This document shows positions 1 to 6,947 of a stretch of 7,000 nucleotides of DNA, one piece after another. The notes beneath the pieces were generated by a model, which did no database searches, was not told the origin of the DNA, and saw nothing but the letters and a program-made list of their open reading frames with translations. The first letter of the stretch is position 1. Each line of letters begins with the position of its first letter. The stretch lies in NCBI GenBank assembly GCA_026994125.1, contig JALWRJ010000179.1, forward strand, positions 1 through 7,000. The letters are read 5' to 3'. Both the position numbers and the translations under genes were made by a program. This stretch comes from Cyclobacteriaceae bacterium (lineage in GTDB: Bacteria; Bacteroidota; Bacteroidia; Cytophagales; Cyclobacteriaceae).

Positions 1-17
1 ATAGTATTTAAGGTTAA

Positions 18-25
18 TAGATTTG
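18..25 (+). promoter_or_regulatory. Candidate Bacteroidetes -7 promoter element (TAGATTTG)
   Basis: This is an exact match to the Bacteroidetes housekeeping -7 consensus TAnnTTTG. The matching -33 element would lie off the left edge of the window, so it cannot be checked. It sits about 180 bases before the first gene and would give a long leader containing the 31-59 inverted repeat. In such AT-rich DNA a match of this length can occur by chance. Confidence 0.25.
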
Positions 26-30
26 TATTT

Positions 31-59
31 TTATTAATAGTTATTGGGCTGGTTAATAA
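31..59. repeat. AT-only inverted repeat in the leader region
   Basis: TTATTAA at 31-37 and TTAATAA at 53-59 are exact reverse complements separated by 15 bases. The repeat lies just downstream of the 18-25 promoter candidate, so it could be an operator. Because the arms contain only A and T in AT-rich DNA, chance is a serious alternative and any RNA hairpin would be weak. Confidence 0.2.
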
Positions 60-133
60 TATAAAAAGGCTATTTTATGCAATGGATAGGGAGTGGGTTT
101 CGTTATATCTGCATTACAATGTTTTTTGCTACG

Positions 134-142
134 TAAACTTTG
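134..142 (+). promoter_or_regulatory. Candidate -7 promoter element for the six-gene operon
   Basis: The stretch TAAACTTTG resembles the Bacteroidetes -7 element TAnnTTTG: AAACTTTG matches all but the first base, or there is one extra spacer base. It lies 63 bases before the first start codon, a normal distance for this phylum. No good -33 TTTG is visible at the expected spacing; TCTG at 108-111 is the nearest imperfect candidate. It is the best-placed promoter candidate for the operon, but weak. Confidence 0.3.
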
Positions 143-205
143 CAGTTAAAAAATGTCTAATTATTCTATATCCACTGCAAAAAATGTATTTTCAACATAA
201 AAATT

Positions 206-457
206 ATGGCACTAAAAAAAAGCATAGCCGTTAGCGAATCAGGATTTATTTTTAATCCTGCCACCGGTGATTCCTACACAGTAAACCAAGTAGCTGCTCA
301 TATCCTCGAATACCTAAAAGAGGGCTTATCTATGGAGGAAGTAAAGCAAAAAATGCTTTCGCTGTACAAGGTAGATGCAGCCGATTTAGAAAAAGATTTG
401 AGCGATTTTTATACTTATTTGCAACAACTCGATTTAACTACTAATGGCAAAGCATAA
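206..457 (+). CDS. PqqD-like small protein (RRE-type / peptide-modification chaperone fold)
   Basis: This is an 83-residue cytoplasmic protein with the layout of the PqqD family. A strand-turn segment with N-P-A-T-G-D-S-Y at 17-24 leads into VNQVAAHIL at 26-34 (the usual N-x-x-A-x-x-I pattern). Then come KEGLS at 38-42, a helix, a Y-x-V-D turn at 54-57 and a final helix ending in LxxLDL. PqqD itself is a chaperone that binds the PqqA precursor peptide for a radical-SAM enzyme, and related domains recognise substrates of many peptide-modifying enzymes. No radical-SAM gene is present here; the next gene, overlapping by 14 bases, is an ATP-grasp ligase, so it probably presents a substrate to that enzyme or to the decarboxylase (inference). 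The ATG at 206 gives a complete domain. There is no signal peptide, and no Ser in the usual acyl-carrier context. Confidence 0.85.
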   Translation: MALKKSIAVSESGFIFNPATGDSYTVNQVAAHILEYLKEGLSMEEVKQKMLSLYKVDAADLEKDLSDFYTYLQQLDLTTNGKA

Positions 458-1490
458 ATTAACCATTGCAGTTTCAGGGCTAAATGCTATTGATAGCCCC
501 GGGCCTGGAATTGGCGTAATTCGTTCCATTCGTAATTGCCCCGAATTTGATGTTCGAATTATTGGGTTGTCGTACGAAGCCTTGGAACCAGGTGTGTATA
601 TGCACGATTTGGTAGATAAATCGTATCAAATTCCATACCCTAGTGCCGGCAGTAAAGAGGTGTTTAACAGGTTGGCCTACATACATAAACATGAACGGTT
701 AGATGTGGTTATACCAACTTTTGATGCTGAACTGGCCAACTTTATTAAGTTGCAACCTCAGCTAAAAAATATGGGTGTTTCCTGTTTTTTGCCCGAAGTT
801 GAACAGCTTGAGAGCCTGGATAAAATGCACTTGGCTGAGTTTGGTAGAGCATTTGGGTTTGATGTGCCTGAAACCAAGTTTATAGACAGCCTTAGTCAAA
901 TAGAATCGCTTAACGATGATTTTGATTATCCGGTTATGGTTAAAGGAAAATATTACGAGGCCTTTAGGGCGCGTACACCGGCCGAAGTAGAAAAGTATTT
1001 TCATCTCCTAAATGCCAAATGGGGCTTGCCAGTTGTTATTCAGGAAGTAGTAGAAGGAACAGAACTCGTAATAGCAGGTTTGGCCGATGGTAATGGACAG
1101 CTTATGGGAGCTGTACCGCTCAGAAAACTGTATATTACTGATAAAGGAAAAGGTTGGAGTGGGGTGGTTCTGGAGGATGATGCGCTTATATCACTTTCAG
1201 CAAAATTTGCCAAGGCTTCACATTGGCGTGGAGGTTTCGAAATTGAACTAATGCGTACTAGCCAAGGTAAGTTTTACATTATGGAGGTAAACCCTCGATT
1301 TCCGGCCTGGATATACACCACCGCTGCTGCTGGTCAAAACTTGCCTGCATTACTGGTAAAAATGGCTCTAAACTTCCCGGTAGAGCCCTATACAAGCTAC
1401 CAACCAGGTAAAATGTTTGTCCGGTACTCCTGGGATCTAATTACCGATATAGCCGAGTTTCAACAAATTACTACTACAGGAGAACTTTAA
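444..1490 (+). CDS. ATP-grasp family ligase (CarB-like)
   Basis: The protein has 348 residues and no signal peptide, so it is cytoplasmic. ATP-grasp enzymes use ATP to make an acyl-phosphate on a carboxylate and join it to a nucleophile, usually an amine. The N-terminal pre-ATP-grasp part has the SGLNAIDSPGPG loop (11-22) typical of carbamoyl-phosphate-synthase-like members. An LDK motif follows at 125-127, then the ATP-binding lysine segment PVMVKGKY (163-170), the hinge-like IQEVVEGTE (199-207), the acidic pair in FEIEL (265-269), and the metal-binding MEVNPRF (280-286) with E281 and N283. The core catalytic set looks intact. The start overlaps the PqqD-like gene by 14 bases and the first beta strand begins at about residue 5, which supports this ATG. 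The substrate is unknown; neighbours suggest an amino acid or a peptide/carrier-bound substrate. It is not recognisable as purK, carB, ddl or rimK. Confidence 0.9.
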   Translation: MAKHKLTIAVSGLNAIDSPGPGIGVIRSIRNCPEFDVRIIGLSYEALEPGVYMHDLVDKSYQIPYPSAGSKEVFNRLAYIHKHERLDVVIPTFDAELANFIKLQPQLKNMGVSCFLPEVEQLESLDKMHLAEFGRAFGFDVPETKFIDSLSQIESLNDDFDYPVMVKGKYYEAFRARTPAEVEKYFHLLNAKWGLPVVIQEVVEGTELVIAGLADGNGQLMGAVPLRKLYITDKGKGWSGVVLEDDALISLSAKFAKASHWRGGFEIELMRTSQGKFYIMEVNPRFPAWIYTTAAAGQNLPALLVKMALNFPVEPYTSYQPGKMFVRYSWDLITDIAEFQQITTTGEL

Positions 1491-1502
1491 TAACTAACTA
1501 CC

Positions 1503-2861
1503 ATGGAAAAATTAAAATACGAACGTCCTGTTATTCAGAAACTAAATTCAGGTTTATCGAATAAGTTTGGGTCAGCTACAGAAATAGAACCTTTTACGCA
1601 TATAGACGGTGTGCCGGTTAAAAAATTAATTGAAACGTATGGTTCCCCGCTATTTGTGTTCTCTGAAAGGCAGATTCGAGCAAAATACGAAGAGGTAAAA
1701 ACCATGTTTACCACTCGCTATCCTAAAGTGCAGTTTGGGTGGTCGTACAAAACCAATTACCTAAATGCTATTTGCAATGTGTATCACCAAATGGGTTCTT
1801 GGGCCGAGGTGGTTTCGGGCTTTGAGTTTGAAAAAGCCCTAAAAAACGGGGTGCCTGGCAATAAAATTATTTTTAACGGACCCGATAAAACCGAAGCCGA
1901 TCTTAGCTTGGCCATCGAACATAACTCGCTTATACATATCGATCATTTTGATGAACTTTATACCATACAAAAACTTACCCAAACCCTAGATAAAAAGCCA
2001 AAAGTGGCCATTCGGGTAAACATGGATACAGGAGTGTACCCTATTTGGGACAGGTTTGGGTTTAATTATGAAAATGGCCAAGCTTGGGACGCTGTTAATA
2101 AAATTATGTCATCAGGGCAGATGGATATGGTTGGCTTGCATTGCCACATTGGTACCTTTATGCTAACACCCAGCGCCTATGGAGTTGCTGCTGCTAAATT
2201 AGCTAACTTATTTATGCGTATAAAGCAAAAATTTGGTCAGGTATTACATTACATCGATGTAGGTGGCGGGCTGCCATCGCCCAATAACTTAAAAGGAACC
2301 TACCTGCCCGGTGCCGATATGGTGCCTCCTATCGAAGATTTTGCCGAAACGATTGCTACAGCCTTGCTTAATAGCGATATACCACCTAATGAACTACCCC
2401 TTTTGATTTTAGAAAGCGGACGATTGTTAATTGACGAAGCCGGTTATTTGCTGGGTACAGTTATTGCTACTAAACGTCTATCAAGCGGTCGTAGATCAAC
2501 CGTGCTCGACTTTGGACTTAACACCTTGTTTACCTCTATGTGGTACAACCATAAAATTTCTCCAGCACAAGAAGTTTCTAACTTTAAGGAGGATATGGTG
2601 CTTTATGGGCCGCTTTGCATGAATATAGACGTAGTACGTGAAAGTATTATTTTACCTCCGCTAAGCAAAGGCGATTTAGTGGTGGCACATACGGTTGGAG
2701 CTTATAATGTTACGCAATGGATGCAGTTTATAGCCATGCGGCCTAATGTTGTACTAATTGATATGAGAGGAAACCCACACCTGATACGCAGAGCCGAAAC
2801 TACTGAAACATTAAACCAAATGGAAGAATTGCCCGAACACCTAAGCCAGTTTACCCTTTAA
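1503..2861 (+). CDS. Fold-type III PLP-dependent decarboxylase (diaminopimelate/ornithine decarboxylase superfamily)
   Basis: A 452-residue cytoplasmic enzyme predicted to decarboxylate an amino acid or amino-acyl group using pyridoxal phosphate. Visible motifs are: the PLP lysine K83 in GWSYKTN (79-85); RFGF (184-187); GLHCHIGT (211-218), which packs the cofactor ring; the glycine loop VGGGLP (253-258) for the phosphate; ESGR (304-307); GPLCMNID (369-376) with the active-site Cys372 and Asp376 contributed across the dimer; and VGAYN (398-402). The set is complete, so it should be active. The specificity motif is C-M-N-I-D, not the CESxD typical of diaminopimelate decarboxylase, so a plain lysA assignment is not supported. 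GPLC followed by a non-Glu is reminiscent of decarboxylases acting in carrier-linked pathways such as BtrK (from memory). About 30 residues precede the barrel. It starts 12 bases after the ATP-grasp gene. Confidence 0.92.
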   Translation: MEKLKYERPVIQKLNSGLSNKFGSATEIEPFTHIDGVPVKKLIETYGSPLFVFSERQIRAKYEEVKTMFTTRYPKVQFGWSYKTNYLNAICNVYHQMGSWAEVVSGFEFEKALKNGVPGNKIIFNGPDKTEADLSLAIEHNSLIHIDHFDELYTIQKLTQTLDKKPKVAIRVNMDTGVYPIWDRFGFNYENGQAWDAVNKIMSSGQMDMVGLHCHIGTFMLTPSAYGVAAAKLANLFMRIKQKFGQVLHYIDVGGGLPSPNNLKGTYLPGADMVPPIEDFAETIATALLNSDIPPNELPLLILESGRLLIDEAGYLLGTVIATKRLSSGRRSTVLDFGLNTLFTSMWYNHKISPAQEVSNFKEDMVLYGPLCMNIDVVRESIILPPLSKGDLVVAHTVGAYNVTQWMQFIAMRPNVVLIDMRGNPHLIRRAETTETLNQMEELPEHLSQFTL

Positions 2862-2864
2862 TGG

Positions 2865-5060
2865 ATGAAATCTGCTAAGCAACACATATGCTTTGCCATT
2901 GATAGCTTATTGCACAGCTATACTCAAATATTTTTTTCAAAAAATAAACTATTGGGCGTGCTGCTACTGGCAACTACCTTTTTTGATGTGGGCATGGGAT
3001 TAACCGGAGTAACTGCTGTTGTTATCTCTAACGGGTTAGCTTTTTTACTTGGTTTCGAAAAACAATTTATTAAAGAAGGAAGTTATGGTTTTAATGGCTT
3101 ACTGGTAGGGTTAGGGCTTGGGTTGTATTATCAACCAGGGCCTGCTTTTGTGGCGCTGCTAGTAGTTGCTATGCTCATTACTTTCTTGGTTACTGTGGCT
3201 GTTAGTGGCGTGTTGTCCCGGTATGGGTTGCCCTACTTAAGTATCCCTTTTTTAATTGCAATATGGAGTATTCTGTTAGCAGCACGTGGCTTCGAAGCCA
3301 TGGGGCTAAGTGAGAAAGGTGTTTATTTGTTAAACGAGCTTTATGCAGGTGGCAACCTGTGGTTGGTTCAGGTGTATCAATGGTTCGATACATCAAATAT
3401 TCCTGAACCTGTACTTATTTACCTTACTTCGTTGGGAGCCATTTTATTTCAATTTAATGCCTTGGCTGGGGTCGTTATTGCTGTTGGGCTGCTTTTACAT
3501 TCGCGTATATCTTTTAGCCTGTCTATCCTAAGTTTTTTGGTAGCCTATTATTTCTATGTGTTTATTGGTGCCGATATTAACTCGCTGGGCTATAGCTACA
3601 TAGGTTTTAATTTTATTCTAAGTGGTATTGCATTAGGTAGTTTTTTTCTGATTCCTTCTAAAAGTACCTATGCCTGGTCGTTTGCGCTAATACCTGCCAT
3701 GGTTGTGCTTACGGCTGCAGTTAGTCAGGTGTTTTCAATGGTTCAATTGGGGGTGTACTCTTTACCATTTAATCTAATAGTAATTATGTTTTTATACATG
3801 CTAAATTTACGCACCCGGACAAATGCCAAGCCCGAACGGGTTCGAGTTCAGCTGTATTCGCCCGAAAAAAACTTGTACGAACGTCTGTCAAATACCAAAC
3901 GATATACCCATTTTAAATGGCAGGCCATTGGCGTACCTTTTTTTGGTGAGTGGTTGGTTTCGCAGGGCCACTCTGGACAATATACCCATAAGGGAGAATG
4001 GCAACATGCCTGGGACTTTGTAGTAGTAGATGAAAAACTTAAACAGTATAGAAATAAAGGCGACTATCGTGAAGATTATTATTGCTTTGGTAAACCTGTG
4101 CTGGCTCCTGCCGATGGAACCATTGAAACCATACTTGCCGGAGTAGAGGATAACCTGATTGGCGATACTAATTTATATCAAAATTGGGGCAATACCATTG
4201 TTATTAAGCACGGGTATCAGCTTTATACACAAGTAAGCCACTTAAAAGAGGGCAGCATAAAGGTTAAACAAGGCGAAATAGTTAAAAGGGGTGATGTAAT
4301 TGCCCAGGTTGGGAATTCAGGGCGCTCTCCGTACCCACATTTGCATTTTCAGGTTCAAAAAACGCCCTATATTGGCTCAAAAACTTTGGATTACCCGCTT
4401 AATAACTACCTGGTTAAAAATTCAGAGGGGCTCAGTTTTAACTTTTTTAATTATCCCAAAGAAAATGCCATCATTAAAAATATTGAAACCAATAATTTAA
4501 TGACGTCAGCTTTTCATTTTGTTCCGGGTAAACGATTTAAGTTCGAGGTAATGCAGGGCAATAGCAGTACCATGGTACATTGGGAAATACAATCGGATGT
4601 GTATAACAACCAATTTATTTATTGCCATATTTCAGGTGCTAAAGCATATTTTGTAAACGATGGGACCTTGCACTATTTTACTTTATTTAAAGGTAGGAAG
4701 GATAGTTTGCTGTATTACTTTTTTATGGCTACCTACGAAGTGCTCCTTACATTTCATAAGCCGCTTACGCTACAAACTTGGTACCCTTTGTATTTAGTGG
4801 CGCCCTATTATGTGCGTTTTTTACACGATTTCATAGCTCCTTTTTTTCAGTACTTACGCGCCCGTTTCGAGCTACACTATTTGTCTATTGATGATGAATT
4901 GGCTCCTACCGAAATTACCATTGCCTCAAGGGCAATAATGCAATTGTTTACTAAAACAAGGAAGCAAATAAAATTTAACCTTACCATCAAGCGAACCGGT
5001 ATTACGCGGTTTGAAGTAGTTGACGGAAATAAAAAAATAATAGCAAAATGCGTTTTTTAA
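2865..5060 (+). CDS. Urea-transporter-type channel fused to an M23 zinc metallopeptidase domain
   Basis: A 731-residue fusion. Residues about 28-314 are a urea-transporter (UT) family membrane domain with the family's duplicated halves. The first half has YGFNGLLVGLGLG (74-86) and LPYLSIPFL (122-130); the second has YIGFNFILSGIALG (245-258) and YSLPFNLIV (298-306). Residues about 350-500 form an M23 (LytM/lysostaphin-type) domain with candidate zinc ligands H375 and D384 in THKGEWQHAWDF, H459 in SHL, and H492/H494 in the terminal PHLHF motif; the site looks intact. Residues about 520-731 are a beta-rich, aromatic-rich region I do not recognise. UT proteins passively conduct urea or similar amides; M23 enzymes usually cut peptidoglycan cross-link peptides. 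A normal UT is around 300-400 residues, so the fusion doubles it. The start is 3 bases after the decarboxylase stop; the ATG overlapping that stop hits TAA after five codons. An Arg/Lys-rich linker (316-345) raises a topology question. Confidence 0.88.
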   Translation: MKSAKQHICFAIDSLLHSYTQIFFSKNKLLGVLLLATTFFDVGMGLTGVTAVVISNGLAFLLGFEKQFIKEGSYGFNGLLVGLGLGLYYQPGPAFVALLVVAMLITFLVTVAVSGVLSRYGLPYLSIPFLIAIWSILLAARGFEAMGLSEKGVYLLNELYAGGNLWLVQVYQWFDTSNIPEPVLIYLTSLGAILFQFNALAGVVIAVGLLLHSRISFSLSILSFLVAYYFYVFIGADINSLGYSYIGFNFILSGIALGSFFLIPSKSTYAWSFALIPAMVVLTAAVSQVFSMVQLGVYSLPFNLIVIMFLYMLNLRTRTNAKPERVRVQLYSPEKNLYERLSNTKRYTHFKWQAIGVPFFGEWLVSQGHSGQYTHKGEWQHAWDFVVVDEKLKQYRNKGDYREDYYCFGKPVLAPADGTIETILAGVEDNLIGDTNLYQNWGNTIVIKHGYQLYTQVSHLKEGSIKVKQGEIVKRGDVIAQVGNSGRSPYPHLHFQVQKTPYIGSKTLDYPLNNYLVKNSEGLSFNFFNYPKENAIIKNIETNNLMTSAFHFVPGKRFKFEVMQGNSSTMVHWEIQSDVYNNQFIYCHISGAKAYFVNDGTLHYFTLFKGRKDSLLYYFFMATYEVLLTFHKPLTLQTWYPLYLVAPYYVRFLHDFIAPFFQYLRARFELHYLSIDDELAPTEITIASRAIMQLFTKTRKQIKFNLTIKRTGITRFEVVDGNKKIIAKCVF

Positions 5061-6208
5061 TATACCTGATATTATTTATTCTTAGCCTTAGCTTTGCTTA
5101 TGGCCAACAAGTACATAGTATGGCCTGGTATAATAAAACTACTTACCAAAGCTACCTGTTAGCTGATTGGGAAGGACTGGTAAAACTAGGCAATGCCGCC
5201 ATAAAAGATGGCTACGATTTTTACTTTTTGCGCATGCGGTTGGGGATGGCTTTCTACTATCAAGGTAAATACCGAAAGGCTATTACGCATTTTTCACGTG
5301 CATTAACCTTTAATTTCAATCCTCTTGTTTTAGAGTATCTGTATTATTCATATAAATTTTCCGGGCAAGGTATAAATGCAGCTCAACTATATGCAGCAAA
5401 CCGTGAGGTGTTTGTGGCTATAGGGATAGCGAGCCCCACCGGGTTTATTACTGGTGTGTATAGCGAGGCTGGCCTTAAGCTGCTTGGTTCGGCTTCAAGC
5501 AATATAGATCCCCTGGTATATGCACATGTTGGGGTTATGCAACAACTGGGAGGCAGGCTTAACCTATACCAAGGCTATACGCGCGTATCGCGTAACTATG
5601 TAACGGCTAGTGCGGTTAGCCATGTGCAAAACGAATACTACCTTAAAGCCTCTTTGCTTATTGAGCGTGGTTTCCAATGGTTTGGCAGTTTGCACACACA
5701 AAGCATACGTGGCGAATCCAGCTATAGCAATGTGGCACTACTTACCGGTTTTAATTTGCAATCGGCATGGGTAGATGCAGGCCTAGCTTATGGTTGGGCT
5801 TCTATAAACCAAATGAATCAGCACCAAGGTACAGCAAGCCTTACCCTGTATCCATTATTAAATCAAAACTTATATTTGCAATCGGTGTTTACTTACCAGG
5901 TAGATAATAGTGTTGCTAATAACATATTTTATCAGAAGGCCGGGGTTAAAGTAACTAAAATTTTGTGGTTAGAGGGCTATGGATCGATAGGCGATATGCG
6001 AAATATACAAGATATGGATGGTTTTTATTTATACAACACAGTAGATAAACTTACTAGTCGTATTGGAATAACAACCCATTGGTTGTTGGGTGCAAAATCT
6101 AAACTATTGGCAGGCTACACATACGAAAATTACCTAACCCTGAACGAAAGTTTTAGCTATTTTCAACATTATGTCTTTTTGGGTTTTCAGTATGTATTAA
6201 AAAAATAA
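5048..6208 (+). CDS. Secreted TPR plus probable outer-membrane beta-barrel protein (YaiO-like)
   Basis: A 386-residue protein. Residues 1-19 form a clear signal peptide (MRFLIYLILF followed by more hydrophobic residues), with likely cleavage after AYG before QQ. Residues about 35-115 are helical with TPR-like spacing, the clearest unit being AFYYQGKYRKAITHFSRAL (68-86). From about 133 to the end, alternating hydrophobic/polar segments rich in Y, L, G and S are spaced like amphipathic beta strands, for example YAHVGVMQQLGG, YYLKASLLIERG, LLAGYTYENY, and a last strand YVFLGFQYVL close to the C-terminus. This periplasmic TPR plus C-terminal barrel layout resembles YaiO-type outer-membrane proteins, but I cannot confirm membership. 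It overlaps the UT-M23 gene by 13 bases, implying translational coupling and a shared envelope role, perhaps as the outer-membrane exit or a scaffold (inference). Confidence 0.72.
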   Translation: MRFLIYLILFILSLSFAYGQQVHSMAWYNKTTYQSYLLADWEGLVKLGNAAIKDGYDFYFLRMRLGMAFYYQGKYRKAITHFSRALTFNFNPLVLEYLYYSYKFSGQGINAAQLYAANREVFVAIGIASPTGFITGVYSEAGLKLLGSASSNIDPLVYAHVGVMQQLGGRLNLYQGYTRVSRNYVTASAVSHVQNEYYLKASLLIERGFQWFGSLHTQSIRGESSYSNVALLTGFNLQSAWVDAGLAYGWASINQMNQHQGTASLTLYPLLNQNLYLQSVFTYQVDNSVANNIFYQKAGVKVTKILWLEGYGSIGDMRNIQDMDGFYLYNTVDKLTSRIGITTHWLLGAKSKLLAGYTYENYLTLNESFSYFQHYVFLGFQYVLKK

Positions 6209-6221
6209 TTGTAAATCACAC

Positions 6222-6830
6222 ATGAAAATTGTTTCTAATTCAATCTTGTTATTGCTTATGCCCATTTTGTTGTGGGGACAAGAAACTAATTTGCAAAAGG
6301 CTTTTCAGGAAAGCTATGCCTTAGAGTATAAAAAAGAATATACTGAAGCGGCTAAACGACTGTTGGCCGTGTACAGTTCCGGATCGTACGAACTTAACTT
6401 GCGTTTAGGTTGGCTCCAGTATTTACAAGGTGAGTATGACCAAGCGATTGCCTATTACCAAAAAGCAGTTGAACTAATGCCTTATTCGGTGGAAGCCAGG
6501 TTGGGTTGGGTGTTGCCCTTGGCTGAATTGGGTAATTGGAACCAGGTTGTAAACATTTATGAAAGCACCCTGGCCTTTGATCCCGGAAATGCTAAAATAA
6601 ATTATCGGTTGGGAAGTATTTATTATTCGAGAGGGAATTATGACAAAGCCTTAAGATACACCGAGCAAGCTGTAAATATGTATCCTTTTGATTTTGATGC
6701 AGTAATTTTATTAGCTTGGATTAACCTAAAGAGGGAAGATTACAGAAAAGCAAAGGTGCTGTTTAACAAAAGTTTACTTATCAACCCTCAAAATAAATCG
6801 GCTTTGGCTGGGCTTGAATTAATAAAATAA
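6222..6830 (+). CDS. Secreted tetratricopeptide-repeat protein
   Basis: A 202-residue protein with an N-terminal signal peptide (about 1-19, hydrophobic core ILLLLMPILL, cleavage near WGQ/E). The mature part is almost wholly TPR: about five units beginning near residues 24, 57, 91, 124 and 157. The most regular are GEYDQAIAYYQKAVELMP (70-87) and YYSRGNYDKALRYTEQAV (134-151), followed by REDYRKAKVLFNKSLLINP (171-189). Such proteins have no catalytic activity and act as periplasmic scaffolds for protein-protein contacts. It begins 13 bases after the TPR/barrel gene and is the last gene in the run, so a natural guess is that it binds that protein or the M23 domain. There is no lipobox cysteine, so it is probably soluble in the periplasm. 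Partner and role are unknown. Confidence 0.85.
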   Translation: MKIVSNSILLLLMPILLWGQETNLQKAFQESYALEYKKEYTEAAKRLLAVYSSGSYELNLRLGWLQYLQGEYDQAIAYYQKAVELMPYSVEARLGWVLPLAELGNWNQVVNIYESTLAFDPGNAKINYRLGSIYYSRGNYDKALRYTEQAVNMYPFDFDAVILLAWINLKREDYRKAKVLFNKSLLINPQNKSALAGLELIK

Positions 6831-6947
6831 TTTATAATTAATTTACGGCTAATTGTTGCCCTTTTAAAAAGGAAATATAGGTGCGTATGCGTTGGCTGTT
6901 ATAATAACCAAGTAAGCGTTATTAAGTTTTACGAGGCAAAATTAAGT

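Noticed and set aside
206..457. The 83-residue protein as an acyl-carrier protein feeding the decarboxylase
   Set aside because: The size fits, but the only GDS is in the N-terminal turn at residues 21-23 rather than at the start of a second helix near residue 36, and the overall pattern matches PqqD.
480..1004. Minus-strand open frames at 480-692 and 762-1004
   Set aside because: They lie opposite the ATP-grasp gene, which has intact family motifs throughout; their products resemble no family.
1478..1482. AGGAG as a Shine-Dalgarno site for the decarboxylase
   Set aside because: It ends 20 bases before the start codon, too far for normal pairing, and this phylum relies little on Shine-Dalgarno sites.
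2861..2878. ATG overlapping the decarboxylase stop as the start of the UT-M23 gene
   Set aside because: That frame meets TAA after five codons; the ATG at 2865 opens the full-length protein.
2431..4500. Short open frames at 2431-2622, 3343-3531, 3823-4023, 4300-4500 (plus) and 3202-3396 (minus)
   Set aside because: All fall inside the decarboxylase or UT-M23 gene in other frames and show no domain or translation-start support.
6860..6872. CCTTTTAAAAAGG palindrome as a terminator stem
   Set aside because: The arms meet with a one-base centre, so no stable RNA loop can form.
6902..6930. TAATAAC/GTTATTA hairpin followed by AGTTTT as a terminator
   Set aside because: The seven-pair stem has only one G-C pair and the T run is short; the GC-rich hairpin at 6948-6976 is a better candidate.
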